The position numbers were made by a program, and so were the translations under genes. Positions 1-9,439 of a DNA stretch of 64,000 nucleotides are shown here, piece after piece. Within the stretch, counting starts at the first letter, position 1. Each line of letters begins with the position of its first letter. The notes beneath the pieces are model-generated. The model was given only the letters and a program-made list of their open reading frames with translations, made no database searches and was not told where the DNA came from. The DNA comes from Theionarchaea archaeon (GTDB taxonomy: Archaea; Methanobacteriota_B; Thermococci; Methanofastidiosales; SZ-28-30), in the NCBI GenBank assembly GCA_018992685.1, contig JACVGT010000011.1, positions 124,001 through 188,000 of the forward strand. Reading direction: 5' to 3'.

Positions 1-155
1 AATCTCTGATCCCTGCCAATTTGATCTTCGACAGAACTTCTGGTAGGATAAACCCATACCAACCTCTTATTATTAGAGAGAGCTCAAAGATTCTGTTCTG
101 ACGTTATTCTTCATTCCTCTGACAACTCTTAAGTGCGACCTGATCAATATAGAGC

Positions 156-1031
156 ATGAACCCTCTATCCGTAAGATGCATCCTTTTGGTCATTTTGGTT
201 TTGGGTTGTGTGAGTGCGCCTCCTCCAACTCCAGAGTCTCCAGCACCTGCTACACCAACCTTGACTCCTGCTCCTGGGGTGAACCCTGAAAGAGCCCAAA
301 ATGCGCCAGGTATCTTTTACTCACACACTGTTCAAGACAATTTCACAATCTATGTCGGACTCCCCAGTAACTATGATCCAGAGAGTTCTGACCAGTATCA
401 TACCATATATTTGCTGGATGGGGACTGGTATTTTGATGGTTCACACTGGAGAATGCCTGATAATGGTGTCAAGGGGATTGTACGCACTTTAAGTTACCAG
501 GGGTTGATACCTGAATCCATTGTCGTAGGAATTGGATACCCAGAAGAGAATAATCGGGGGAGGGACTTTCTCTGGGACTACAACAATTTTTATGTATTTT
601 TGAAAAATGAACTCATTCCGTCCATAGATGAGAATTACAACACTGATGTCACGAGAAGAACATTAATAGGTCACTCAGATGGTGCATTCTTTACGTTACA
701 TGCCCTTTTCCAGTGTGGTAAGCCAGACAATCCTTTCACGAATTTTATCGCTGTCAGCGGTGATTTCACCAAGGTAAATGGTGTATTGTCTGCTGAGGAG
801 ATGGCGTTACACCAGCGGAATAGAAGTGTACCTGCTTCATTGTTCATGGCGGTGGGCGGGCAGGAAGAAGAACGGTTCATATCAAGCAACAGGCAAATGG
901 CAGAGATTCTAGAAAAGAGGGATTACACAGATTTCAGGGTTATCTTTAGGGAGTACTACGGACTGAATCACGGCAACATTGTGAGTGTTGCTATTCAGGA
1001 TGGATTATTATGGATTTTTTCAGATGAATAA
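156..1031 (+). CDS. Esterase-like alpha/beta hydrolase lipoprotein
   Basis: Predicted secreted esterase of the enterochelin esterase (Esterase D) type, anchored to the membrane as a lipoprotein. The N-terminus is hydrophobic and ends in a lipobox-like LVLGC with Cys18, followed by a Pro/Thr-rich linker to about residue 45. The hydrolase domain holds the nucleophile elbow GHSDG (Ser174) and a likely catalytic His272 in the motif LNHGN near the C-terminus. The length of 291 residues suits the family. A TATA-like CTCTTAAG lies about 25 bases before the ATG, so the message may be leaderless. It stands alone, convergent with the AOR gene. The substrate cannot be told from sequence. Confidence 0.75.
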   Translation: MNPLSVRCILLVILVLGCVSAPPPTPESPAPATPTLTPAPGVNPERAQNAPGIFYSHTVQDNFTIYVGLPSNYDPESSDQYHTIYLLDGDWYFDGSHWRMPDNGVKGIVRTLSYQGLIPESIVVGIGYPEENNRGRDFLWDYNNFYVFLKNELIPSIDENYNTDVTRRTLIGHSDGAFFTLHALFQCGKPDNPFTNFIAVSGDFTKVNGVLSAEEMALHQRNRSVPASLFMAVGGQEEERFISSNRQMAEILEKRDYTDFRVIFREYYGLNHGNIVSVAIQDGLLWIFSDE

Positions 1032-1203
1032 TGACTGCCCCCTAGTTCTCAGCATCCTCCTGGTCATGAATGGGCTGATAGGTGACTATGAAATCAATGA
1101 GCCAGTTCTGTTGATAGAGAGCATATCGGGATCTTTTGCCTGCAATTGCCTGTACGATTCCCCAAAGAATTTATCAACGGTCATCATTAAACATTTGATC
1201 ATA

Positions 1204-3081
1204 TCACGAGATTAGAGAGGCTTCTCTGAGCTTCACTTCGACGTCTTCGAGACCAAGGTTGCGTAGTGTTTCTGGTTTTGGCACACCATTCTCGTTCCAG
1301 CCAGCGGCATTAAAATATTCAAGCTTTGACTTCTCAAATGCAGTTCTGTCCAGGGATCTTCCCTTGTCAGGTCCTGAGGGTAATGGCTCCCAGAACCGTG
1401 GCGGAAGCTCATCATCGAGGTTCGGTTTCCATGTGATGTCAGGTCCACCCAGGAGGAGCATAGCCCTCTGCAGCTGTAGAATTCTCAGAGCTTTTTCTTG
1501 ATACCATTCCTCTTCTGTCAGTTCCCATCCTGTTACTGCTTCGTAGAAGTTGAAGATGTCTCTATTATCAAGTGCCATTGCAGCAAAAAAGCAATAGACA
1601 GCTGAGTCTCCCATGATTGAGAACAACTCGCTATGCCTGTGGCCAATCGGGAGATCAGCCCCTGACGTGTGGTCTCCTGCCTGGACTGAACATGCATACG
1701 CAATTGGGTTCGTTGTTACATAGTCTCTTCCACTTCTAATGCCGTGTGCCCCAATAGCTACACCCTTTTCGTGAATAGCATATTTAAGCACATCAAGACC
1801 TTTCATTTCACTAATCTTCACAGCAGCTCGATAGATCCCCTCACTTAAAATATCACCAATTCCCTGTCTCGTGGCTATTCTCTCAGCCAGGGCTGCGAAG
1901 GCTTCAACATCCCCCCACTCAAGAGCTATTCCATCGAGATCCTCTCGTGTGAGTATTCCCTTTTGGTACAGTTCTGCTGCGAATCCGAGAACTGCTCCAC
2001 TCTGAATTCCGCACGAACCCAGCTCGTTACTTACGTAAGAAAGGTATATATTCTTTTCAGGAGTAAATATCCCGAGATTTGTTCCCAAGTAGGATTCAAG
2101 TTCATAATCTGGATTGTCGCATATTGCTCCTTCATACGTTCCATCTTTCAGCACAGAAACCTTGAGGCACGTTGTTGGGCAACCGAAATCTCCCCAATTT
2201 TTTTTGACCCAGTACTTGTCGAATTCTTCTCCTTTGTAACTCTGTTCTTGGTGCCATTCCTCTTGCCAGTTTCTGATGGGTTCTGAACTTGTTTCAGCTC
2301 CAAAATAGTAACCTCCTGCTCCTGTTCCCCAGCGTCTAAACCGTTCACGTTCAAAATTCTTTACTAGAAATTCCTGGACAAGATCTAGAGTCCTTTCTTT
2401 ATCATATACATCTGGTAATGGACCAAACCCTTTCGCCACAAGTGCTTTCAGGTTCTTTGCTCCCATGACCGCCCCATATCCGCCGTAACCTGCAGCATGT
2501 GCATACTTAGAAGTGACAGCGGCTATTCTCGCCTTGTTTTCTCCAGATGGTCCAATATAGAGAAATGAGGGCTCAATTACTTCTCCATACCCCGGTCTAA
2601 TATCTTTGATTTCTTTGAGTGATTCTTTAACAAGAAACCGTACGGTTTCTCTGGCTTTTTTACCCCAGATAGGTGAAGCTTCCTTAATTTCGACGTGGTT
2701 GTCGCATATGAAGAGGTAGCACGGCTGCTCTGCCTTTCCACGTATGATCAACCCATCATACCCTGCGCATTTCAAGTCGATTCCGAATTCGCCTGCTACC
2801 GTCGAGCCTATGACACCATTGCTTTGAGGTGACTTTCCAGAAACACAGATCTTTGTTCCAGGAAAGTATCCTGTCAGTGGGCCTGTGAGTACGAGAAGCA
2901 TGTTTTCTGAGCTGAGTGGATCTACACTTTCCCATGTGCTCCCCAGTATATCCCATAATATCCTTGTAGCCAACCCTCTTCCACCAATATAGTCTCTGAG
3001 AACGCTGTCTGGAACCTTCTTTTCCTTAATAGCTCTACTGGAAAGATCTATTTCCAGAAATTTTCCAGCGTAACCCCTCAT
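1204..3081 (-). CDS. Aldehyde ferredoxin oxidoreductase (tungsten enzyme)
   Basis: Oxidises an aldehyde to a carboxylic acid with ferredoxin as electron acceptor, using a tungsten bis-pterin and an iron-sulfur cluster. The N-terminus MRGYAGKFLEIDL, the YIGGRGLATR stretch and the length of 625 residues are typical of the AOR family. The usual cluster motif C-x2-C-x3-C is changed: Asp298 replaces the first Cys, then Cys301 and Cys305 follow, and the distal Cys497 (GDSAVYC) is kept. A similar Asp swap is reported for Pyrococcus WOR4, which holds a [3Fe-4S] cluster. The start codon overlaps the ferredoxin stop by 4 bases, so the two form an operon. The aldehyde substrate is unknown. Confidence 0.9.
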   Translation of the reverse strand: MRGYAGKFLEIDLSSRAIKEKKVPDSVLRDYIGGRGLATRILWDILGSTWESVDPLSSENMLLVLTGPLTGYFPGTKICVSGKSPQSNGVIGSTVAGEFGIDLKCAGYDGLIIRGKAEQPCYLFICDNHVEIKEASPIWGKKARETVRFLVKESLKEIKDIRPGYGEVIEPSFLYIGPSGENKARIAAVTSKYAHAAGYGGYGAVMGAKNLKALVAKGFGPLPDVYDKERTLDLVQEFLVKNFERERFRRWGTGAGGYYFGAETSSEPIRNWQEEWHQEQSYKGEEFDKYWVKKNWGDFGCPTTCLKVSVLKDGTYEGAICDNPDYELESYLGTNLGIFTPEKNIYLSYVSNELGSCGIQSGAVLGFAAELYQKGILTREDLDGIALEWGDVEAFAALAERIATRQGIGDILSEGIYRAAVKISEMKGLDVLKYAIHEKGVAIGAHGIRSGRDYVTTNPIAYACSVQAGDHTSGADLPIGHRHSELFSIMGDSAVYCFFAAMALDNRDIFNFYEAVTGWELTEEEWYQEKALRILQLQRAMLLLGGPDITWKPNLDDELPPRFWEPLPSGPDKGRSLDRTAFEKSKLEYFNAAGWNENGVPKPETLRNLGLEDVEVKLREASLIS

Positions 3082-3611
3082 CCTAAGACCTCCTTCGTGG
3101 TTTTCTCTCCAAGAATGTGGTTGGCAACTTTTCTTGTGAGTTCTTTGGGCGTTGCAGCCAGCATTTTATAGGAAATGCTTTTTTCTCTTGGCAAGAGAGT
3201 TAAAGCGTTCCATCTACCTTCCAGGCATGCTTTGACGCATTGTGGTTCCCCATCACACAAGTCGCATATGACAATGGAGCTACCATCTGGATGGAGGTGT
3301 GGAACCTTCCCTGGGCACGCTGTTATGCATAACCCGCATGCTGTACACGTCTCCACATCTACCTTAACTGCTCCAGTCTGATGGATTACAGAAAGGGCTC
3401 CTTCTGGACAGGCTTCAACGCAGGGATAATCCTCACATTGGAAGCATAAATGGGGAATCTCTATTCCCGGAACAAGCATGAAAACTCTGATTCTTGAAGC
3501 TTCAGGCCAGATTTCCTTTTCGTGGTAGAGTGAACAGGAAATCTCACATCTTCTGCATCCGCTGCAATTCTCATAGGATCGCTCGATCCTAAATTGATCA
3601 TCCTGGTCCAT
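3078..3611 (-). CDS. Ferredoxin subunit partner of AOR, multiple [4Fe-4S]
   Basis: Electron-transfer protein of 177 residues, probably the redox partner of the AOR encoded immediately downstream. Cys motifs run through the whole chain: an N-terminal C16-x2-C-x2-C-x3-C group, a CFQCEDYPCVEACP group, a CTACGLCITACP group and a CDLCDGEPQCVKAC group, enough for about four clusters in the pattern of the DMSO-reductase beta-subunit/HycB family. I chose ATG at 3611 because GTGAG sits 5 bases upstream; a GTG at 3620 is possible. The last codon overlaps the AOR start (ATGA). The promoter is probably the TATA element near 3690, read on the minus strand. Confidence 0.85.
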   Translation of the reverse strand: MDQDDQFRIERSYENCSGCRRCEISCSLYHEKEIWPEASRIRVFMLVPGIEIPHLCFQCEDYPCVEACPEGALSVIHQTGAVKVDVETCTACGLCITACPGKVPHLHPDGSSIVICDLCDGEPQCVKACLEGRWNALTLLPREKSISYKMLAATPKELTRKVANHILGEKTTKEVLG

Positions 3612-3682
3612 AATACTCACTTATTGGATTGAAACATGTGCATTCCACAAAGGAAGATAGGTCAGAAGTCTTTTCTCAGTTA

Positions 3683-3697
3683 AACCTTATAAATCTA
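3683..3697. promoter_or_regulatory. TATA element between divergent AOR and ABC operons
   Basis: The stretch AACCTTATAAATCT is a good archaeal TATA box and is close to symmetric. It lies roughly midway between the two divergent starts (ATG 3611 minus and ATG 3769 plus), giving each a leader of about 50 bases. It could serve both operons. Inference from sequence only. Confidence 0.5.
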
Positions 3698-3768
3698 TTG
3701 CATCAGTGTCAGGGGATATCTTTAAATTGAAGCAATTCAAGTCTCATCAGAAAACATTGGTGATCTTC

Positions 3769-4623
3769 ATGATAATAGAGACAAGAGATCTGACAAAATA
3801 CTACGGGAAAATCAGAGGAGTAGAAAATCTAAACTTTTCCATTGAAAAAGGCGAAATTTTTGGATTCTTAGGTCCGAATGGTGCAGGAAAAACCACAACC
3901 ATAAGAACGCTTCTTGGATTTCTAAAACCCACGAGGGGAAAGGCTCTCATTTTTGGAGAGAATGTTGAGAAGGAAATTGTGAGGATAAAGGAGAAGACAG
4001 GATACATTCCCGGAGAGTTCGCCCTCTACGGAGATTTGACTGCTAGAGATTTGCTGAAATACTTCGGTACATTGAGGAGAAACTTCGATGAAAAAAGACT
4101 TGAAAGACTGTTGGAGATATTTGAACTCCCGCTGGATAGAAAGGTCAAGGGATATTCACGGGGAATGAAACAAAAATTGAGCATCGTGCAAGCTTTCATG
4201 CACAATCCTGAACTGATAATTATGGACGAACCGACAGCTGGGCTTGACCCTTTGCTTCAGGGGAAATTCTACGATTTCTTAAGAGAAGAAAAGAAGGAAG
4301 GCAAGACCATGTTCATCTCATCTCACATATTGACGGAAGTAGAAAAAATCTCAGACAGGGTGGGTATAATAAGAGATGGAAGTTTGATAGCGTTGGAAAA
4401 TGTAGATTCTCTGAAGAGTAAAAAAGGAAAAGTCGTGAAGGTGAAAACTGCAGAAAAACTAACAGTCAGGGGAATAAAAACCAAGTTGGAGAATGGATGG
4501 ACGACCTTCGTTGTCACAAAAGATATGGATGAAGTCATCAAAGAATTGGCGAACTACACTATCAGAGATATAGAAATAGGCGAACTCAGCCTCGAGGAAA
4601 TATTCTTGCATTATTACAGGTGA
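3769..4623 (+). CDS. ABC transporter ATP-binding protein (ABC-2 exporter)
   Basis: Cytoplasmic ATPase of an ABC-2 type exporter, 284 residues. It shows Walker A GPNGAGKTT at residues 35-43, the signature YSRGMKQKLS, Walker B LIIMDEPTAGLDP and the H-loop ISSHILTEVEK. The C-terminal 70 residues form the accessory domain usual for drug or antibiotic exporters of this type. The start is ATG 3769, preceded by GGTGATC at good spacing; upstream codons in the frame look non-coding. Four bases separate it from the permease gene, so the two are co-translated. The substrate is unknown. A paralogous pair follows at 6.5-8.0 kb. Confidence 0.92.
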   Translation: MIIETRDLTKYYGKIRGVENLNFSIEKGEIFGFLGPNGAGKTTTIRTLLGFLKPTRGKALIFGENVEKEIVRIKEKTGYIPGEFALYGDLTARDLLKYFGTLRRNFDEKRLERLLEIFELPLDRKVKGYSRGMKQKLSIVQAFMHNPELIIMDEPTAGLDPLLQGKFYDFLREEKKEGKTMFISSHILTEVEKISDRVGIIRDGSLIALENVDSLKSKKGKVVKVKTAEKLTVRGIKTKLENGWTTFVVTKDMDEVIKELANYTIRDIEIGELSLEEIFLHYYR

Positions 4624-4627
4624 TCAT

Positions 4628-5422
4628 ATGAAAATAGCAATTCATGACGTAAAAAACAGCTGGAAGGGGACCTTGATGTTACTCCTGGCCTTTATTGGTC
4701 TTGTTGTCATGATACTATCAATATACCCTGGTATGAAAGGGTCCATTGATATGTGGAGGGATAATCTTCCTGAGGTTGCGTTAACTACGTTCGGGAGATC
4801 GGGGATTGATTTGTCAATGGTGGAAGGCTATTTGAATGTGGAGTTCTACCAGTGGGGATGGGTGCTCACTCTCGGTATCTACTTTGCATTCATTTCCTCC
4901 TCCTTGATTTCAAAAGAAATAGAAAGTAAGACGATAGATATGCTCCTCTCAAACCCTGTTTCTAGGGCAAGAGTTGTCCTTGAGAAGTTTTTTGGACTAG
5001 TGCCAGCGATAATCCTGATGAACGTTGTGATGCCTATTGCCATTCTTGGATACTTGAAATACATAAACGAGACCATAGATGTGACCTATCTGTTTTACAC
5101 TCATCTTGTATCTGTTTTCTATCTGTGTGCAGTCTGTGCCATTGGGTTGTTGTTCTCCGTCATCTTCGATGAAACGAGAAGAGCAAATGTAGTGGCAATA
5201 GGAGTCATCTCTGGTATGTATATTATGGAAGTCCTCTCATTCATTTCAGAGAAATATTCTGCAATAGGGAAGATATCTATAATCCATTACTACGACCCAG
5301 GAGAAATGCTGGTGCATCACACCGTTGAAGCTTCAGACGTAATAATCCTGTTCTTCATAACTGCAGTGATACTCGTGGCAGCTGCGATCTACTTCGAGAA
5401 GAGAGATATTGCTGTCAGTTAG
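4628..5422 (+). CDS. ABC-2 type permease
   Basis: Membrane subunit of 264 residues for the ATPase just upstream. It has about six hydrophobic segments: one near the N-terminus, four in the middle including the stretch near residues 80-95, and one at the C-terminal end before the basic EKRDIAVS tail. The motif SKEIESKTIDMLLSNPVSR after the second segment is typical of ABC-2 permeases and likely contacts the ATPase. The GGTGATC ribosome site overlaps the ATPase stop codon, indicating coupling. It is clearly paralogous to the permease at 7230-8027. Confidence 0.9.
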   Translation: MKIAIHDVKNSWKGTLMLLLAFIGLVVMILSIYPGMKGSIDMWRDNLPEVALTTFGRSGIDLSMVEGYLNVEFYQWGWVLTLGIYFAFISSSLISKEIESKTIDMLLSNPVSRARVVLEKFFGLVPAIILMNVVMPIAILGYLKYINETIDVTYLFYTHLVSVFYLCAVCAIGLLFSVIFDETRRANVVAIGVISGMYIMEVLSFISEKYSAIGKISIIHYYDPGEMLVHHTVEASDVIILFFITAVILVAAAIYFEKRDIAVS

Positions 5423-5870
5423 AGTTGTATCTCCCTTTGCGTTCCATTGTCATTGAGTGAATGGATGATCTGGATCCCCGATTTATGCAGCATCTTCACC
5501 GAATTTTGAAATCCGAAAGTGAATAGAAGGACTTATACGTGAAGCCGGAAAGTGAAGGTATGGAACCTCCCACAGATGCGAACATACTACCCAAGCATTT
5601 TGCTTTTTGCATTCTTCATTCCTCGTGGAGGGACATCTTCAACATTCGATGTAGCATCACACCTATCCAGATGAGTTGGAAGAATACTACCCAATCTTTG
5701 GTAGAAAGGATGCAGAAAGAGTGGAATACATCACGGTACCAGGAGGATGATGCAGGTCAGCTGTGAAGCAGTTCTCAAAGTCCTTGGAGTTTAAGAAATG
5801 AGAGTCTTTACCATTGATTGGATACCTTCTATGATAAAGCAGTGATATACCCAACAAGATGGATGAGAAA
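5423..5870. other. Intergenic region without a clear gene
   Basis: About 450 bases. A TATA-like GACTTATACG occurs near 5530, and a 75-codon frame starts at 5539, but its composition looks random and it has no ribosome site. Broken coding-like stretches may be remains of a lost gene; nothing can be named. Confidence 0.3.
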
Positions 5871-6449
5871 CTAATCTACTAGGCTACCATACATCCATGA
5901 ATACTCGTTATCAGTCCTTTCAAACCCCACTTTTTCGGCTAATTTTATACTTGGCACATTCTCCTGACCGCAATGCCATCCAATAGAACCATGATTACTG
6001 GACAAACAGGAGTCCACGAGAGCTGCTGTTGCGATGGCGCCAAACCCTCTCTGTCGGTATTCTTTGACTGTTTGTACTGTGAACTCACACGAAGAACCAT
6101 ACCTGAATGAAAGACACCAGCTGACAGCCGCTTTATCTCTATAGACCAGGCAGTAACCTTCAAATCTCCTTCTTATGAATTCATCAACAGAAGCAATAAT
6201 GTCTTTGACTTCTCCAATAAGTGTATCAATGTTGTCTATATTGCTCTTCAACAAGTTCTCATCGACACGTCTTAAGGCAAATCCTGGAGGTATTCTGTCT
6301 TTCCAGTCGGTAACAACCTTCTGGCTAAATGCATAGTAGCAGCGAGGCATCCTCCTCGGAAACCGATCTATCAGTACCTCATTATTCAGTACCTTTTTTT
6401 CCCAGTGATGTGAGCATATTACGAAATACAGGGTTATGTTCCTCTTCAA
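5871..6449 (-). pseudogene. GNAT acetyltransferase, N-terminus apparently truncated
   Basis: Resembles the GNAT_acetyltran group (PF12746-like) of small-molecule acetyltransferases. The acetyl-CoA binding region is present (VKEYRQRGFGAIATAALVDSC), as is the C-terminal pair HCGQENVPSIKLAEKVGFE. Family members usually run to about 250-260 residues with an N-terminal domain; here only about 190 residues remain and the only start is a TTG at 6449 with no ribosome site. The frame stays open upstream into the head-to-head ABC gene, so the true beginning seems to have been deleted. It may still give a folded catalytic domain, but expression is doubtful. Confidence 0.6.
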
Positions 6450-6475
6450 TGCATCGGGGGCAATTACTCTCGTGC

Positions 6476-7228
6476 AAGACCACCACCATCAGACTCTTCC
6501 TGGACCTGATCCGCCCCACCCGAGGGAGAGCTGAAATCTTTGGACTAGAAACGCAGAAAAACTCGCTCAAAATCAAAAGCCGCATTGGTTATATCCCTGG
6601 TGATCTGAGTCTGTACGATGCAATGTCTGGAAAAAGGTTCCTGCAATTTGTCTCTTCCTTGAGAACGAAAGAACCAGTGATGGCAGATGCGCTCTGTGAA
6701 CGGTTTCAGGTAACAGTGGACAGAAAAATTAAGGAGTACTCAAAAGGCATGAAACAGAAAATTGGTATTGTCCAAGCTTTCATGCATGATCCCGAATTGG
6801 TCATCATGGATGAGCCCACGCTGGGGTTAGACCCATTAATGCAGCGAGAGTTCTACACGTTCTTGAAAGAAGAACAGGAAAAAGGGAGAACCTTCTTCAT
6901 ATCTTCTCACATCTTAAGTGAGGTTGAAAAAGTGTGCGATCGTGTGGGAATCATAAGAGAAGGGAACATCGTGGCAATAGAAGATGTGGAAACTCTGAAA
7001 AAGAAGAGTGGGAGACTCATGGAAGTCACTTTCTCGAATGACGTCACAGAGGAAGACTTTAACATTCCTCAGATTTCAGTAGTATCCATAGAGAATCGTA
7101 CGGTGCAGTTCAGGGTTACTGGTAACATGGATGATGTTATCAAGCATTTGTCTCATTTCGAAATTAAGGATCTCGTTTCAAAAGGTGTATCGGTAGAGGA
7201 TATATTCATGCACTACTATGGTGATTGA
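6476..7228 (+). pseudogene. ABC ATPase lacking N-terminus and most of Walker A
   Basis: Paralogue of the ATPase at 3769-4623, but homology begins only at the Lys codon of Walker A (KTTTIR, 6476). The first 40 residues, including the Gly-rich loop, are missing and replaced by unrelated sequence reading GQLLSC before KTTT. The rest is intact: signature YSKGMKQKIG, Walker B VIMDEPTLGLDP, H-loop SSHILSEVEK and the C-terminal domain. Without the P-loop glycines it should not hydrolyse ATP. The likely cause is a deletion that joined it head to head with the GNAT gene. It still overlaps the permease's ribosome site. Confidence 0.75.
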
Positions 7229-7229
7229 A

Positions 7230-8027
7230 ATGAAGATTTTTGTCAAAACGCTGCGAGAGAAATCAAGAGGAATTCTCATTTTGATGGTACTATTTTTGGG
7301 ATTCGCAATATACACTGCAGCTATGTTCCCTGCCATGGGTGAAGATATGCTGAAAAACCTTGATAGAGTACTTGATTTTCCAGCTTTCAAAGCCTTCGGA
7401 AAGTCTGTATCCACGCTTACCGCTATTGAGGGTCTCTTCGTGGTTGAGATATATCAATGGATGATTGAACTTCTCTTGGCAGGATATGTTGTCCTCTTTG
7501 CTGCGAGTTTTGTGTCTGGAGAAATCGAGAAGAAAACTATAGATGTATTGCTGGCAAACCCTATTTCACGAACCCGAATACTCCTAGAGAAGTACCTAGC
7601 ATTGGTGGTGATGATTGTCATGGTGAATGTGGCGCTGTTCATAGGAGTTGTTGCAGGGATAGCATACATTGGTGAAGAAACAGATGTAACCTGGCTGGCG
7701 TACACTCACATCGTGTTGATGCCGTTCCTTCTGGCTGTGGGTTCTTATTCCACTTTCTTATCGGTATTGTTCGATGATTTTCGGAAGGTGATGTCTGTGG
7801 GACTTGGGATCTTGTTCGGTACTTTCTTCTTGGATTCAATTTCCTTGATGGCAGAAAAATATGCTTTCGTATCCAAGGTGACGCTGTTTCACTACTTTGA
7901 TCCAGGAGAAACCCTCGTTTTGCACAAGATCGAGTGGAACCACGTAGTGGTGTTATGTGTGGTAGCTGTGGCACTGCTCTTGGCTGCTGTGCAGTGGTTC
8001 AACAAGAGAGACATCAACATTACATGA
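7230..8027 (+). CDS. ABC-2 type permease (second copy)
   Basis: Membrane subunit of 265 residues, paralogous to the permease at 4628-5422 along its whole length (shared SGEIEKKTIDVLLANPISR, a Y/FDPGE motif near the last loop and the C-terminal NKRDI tail). I chose ATG 7230, which has GGTGATTG upstream overlapping the ATPase stop, the same arrangement as in the first pair; an ATG at 7218 is less likely. Its own ATPase is truncated, so the permease either works with the first ATPase or is on its way to being lost. Confidence 0.85.
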   Translation: MKIFVKTLREKSRGILILMVLFLGFAIYTAAMFPAMGEDMLKNLDRVLDFPAFKAFGKSVSTLTAIEGLFVVEIYQWMIELLLAGYVVLFAASFVSGEIEKKTIDVLLANPISRTRILLEKYLALVVMIVMVNVALFIGVVAGIAYIGEETDVTWLAYTHIVLMPFLLAVGSYSTFLSVLFDDFRKVMSVGLGILFGTFFLDSISLMAEKYAFVSKVTLFHYFDPGETLVLHKIEWNHVVVLCVVAVALLLAAVQWFNKRDINIT

Positions 8028-8584
8028 CGATGCTGACTTCATGACGATATTGACTTTTTTCCTTTTTATGAAGCACTTGGATGAACTTGAGGCGGGATGG
8101 GATGAGAACTCCTTGGAGGTTATTGATGTAGATATTACACGCCAGATTGAATCAGCTTCTGGAATTCAACCTCATCCGGAGCTTAATAATTCGGAAAATC
8201 ATTTCATCATAGTCTTTGCAAATGTTCTCGCTTGATCCAAGTCTTCATGACTTGGTTTTCCTCGATTAGTAAGGAAAAACTTCCCCTTGCAGAAGAATTT
8301 ACCTTTGATACAAGTTTCCTTGGTACTCAGAACATCTTCCATTCCTTTAACCTCAACTCCCTCTCCTGCCGCCGAGGTCCCAGACAAGCAACAGTTCTTA
8401 ACGTGAAATCACTCTCTTCTGTTCCAATTACTGTTCTTGTGATTCTACAACCATGTTTTCCTAATGGGCCAATAGAGGAAGATGCTTGAAATGTGCGCAT
8501 CAAAAACCTAAAATCTGAAACTATTAATTGTTTAGGTCAGAAAAGCTTAAATACACAGGATGAATAAATAACAGAGGTGATAAA
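8028..8584. other. Intergenic region with promoter of the ferritin gene
   Basis: No convincing gene in about 550 bases; short open frames on both strands lack ribosome sites and family features. The right end holds a clear promoter: AAAGCTTAAATAC at 8542-8554 is a BRE/TATA, and GAGGTGAT at 8574-8581 is the ribosome site of the next gene. Confidence 0.5.
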
Positions 8585-9136
8585 ATGGCAAAAGTAACAC
8601 GTGAAGTGGTAGAAAAAGCTGGTGTTAATGTAGATCAGCTGGTAGAGTCATTAGTTAGGAATGCTGCAGCGGAATTGACAACATACTACTATTATACTAT
8701 CCTCCGAGCAAATCTGATCGGACTGGAGGGAGAGGGAATCAAAGAGATTGCAGAGGTTGCTCGTATCGAAGATCGGAATCACTTCGAAGCTTTAGTGCCA
8801 CGGATTTATGAACTCGGAGGAGCTTTGCCCAGAGATATGAAAGAGTTCCACGATATCTCAGGATGCCCTCCTGCATACTTGCCCGAGGACACAACTGATG
8901 TCAACAAGATTTTGAAAGTCCTTGTGGAAGCTGAGAGATGTGCAGTCCGTCAATATACCAACGTTTGTAACCTTACTGCCGGAAAGGACCACAGAACCTA
9001 TGATCTTGCGCTTTCAATCCTCAACGAAGAAATAGAGCATGAATCCTGGTTCTCCGAGTTCCTGGGCGAGGGACCCTCAGGGCACTTCATGCGCAGGGGA
9101 GAAAGCTCACCATTTGTGTCCAAATTTCTGAAGTAG
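8585..9136 (+). CDS. DPSL-type ferritin-like protein (thioferritin)
   Basis: Dps-like cage protein that oxidises and stores iron with peroxide, protecting the cell from oxidative damage. Four-helix ferritin-like pattern with ligand residues Glu30, Glu62, His66, Glu116, Glu149 and His152. Cys94 and Cys119 are 25 residues apart, as are the paired cysteines that mark the DPSL class described in Sulfolobus and Pyrococcus; a further Cys128 follows. The length of 183 residues fits. A strong TATA and a GAGGTGAT ribosome site precede it. The cytochrome b5-like gene follows 33 bases later and may share the transcript. Confidence 0.88.
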   Translation: MAKVTREVVEKAGVNVDQLVESLVRNAAAELTTYYYYTILRANLIGLEGEGIKEIAEVARIEDRNHFEALVPRIYELGGALPRDMKEFHDISGCPPAYLPEDTTDVNKILKVLVEAERCAVRQYTNVCNLTAGKDHRTYDLALSILNEEIEHESWFSEFLGEGPSGHFMRRGESSPFVSKFLK

Positions 9137-9169
9137 ATACAAGTTTATCTCCTTTCTCCATTTTATACC

Positions 9170-9412
9170 ATGAAACTATTCAGCAAAGAGGAACTTGCCA
9201 CGTATAATGGAAAAAATGGTGCTCCAGCATACCTGGCATACAAGGGGAAGGTATACGACGTTTCTGACAGTTTTCTCTGGCGAAATGGAAATCATCAGGG
9301 GTTCCACATGGCAGGCGAAGACTTGACCACGAGTCTTGACCGAGCACCTCACAATGAGGATCTCCTTGAAAGGGTTCCCGTGGTGGGAATTCTTGATGAT
9401 ACTTCTGAATAA
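9170..9412 (+). CDS. Cytochrome b5-like heme/steroid binding protein
   Basis: Small soluble protein of 80 residues made of a single cytochrome b5-like domain (PF00173-type). The fold pattern is visible as KLFSKEELATYNG, then AYKGKVYDVSDS. Possible heme ligands are His42 or His46 in NHQGFH and His61 in APHNEDL; the classical HPGG loop is altered, so heme binding is likely but not certain. It has no membrane anchor. Its position after the DPSL ferritin suggests a role in iron or peroxide redox chemistry. Similar small proteins occur in anaerobic archaea and bacteria without known function. Confidence 0.82.
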   Translation: MKLFSKEELATYNGKNGAPAYLAYKGKVYDVSDSFLWRNGNHQGFHMAGEDLTTSLDRAPHNEDLLERVPVVGILDDTSE

Positions 9413-9439
9413 ATACCTTCAAAAATGAGAGAAATGTTT

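Noticed and set aside
5539-5766. A 75-codon plus-strand frame after the first ABC pair
   Set aside because: No ribosome site and random-looking composition; at best remains of an older gene.
8232-8489. An 85-codon plus-strand frame before the ferritin gene
   Set aside because: No start signals, no recognisable domain, and an equally open frame on the other strand.
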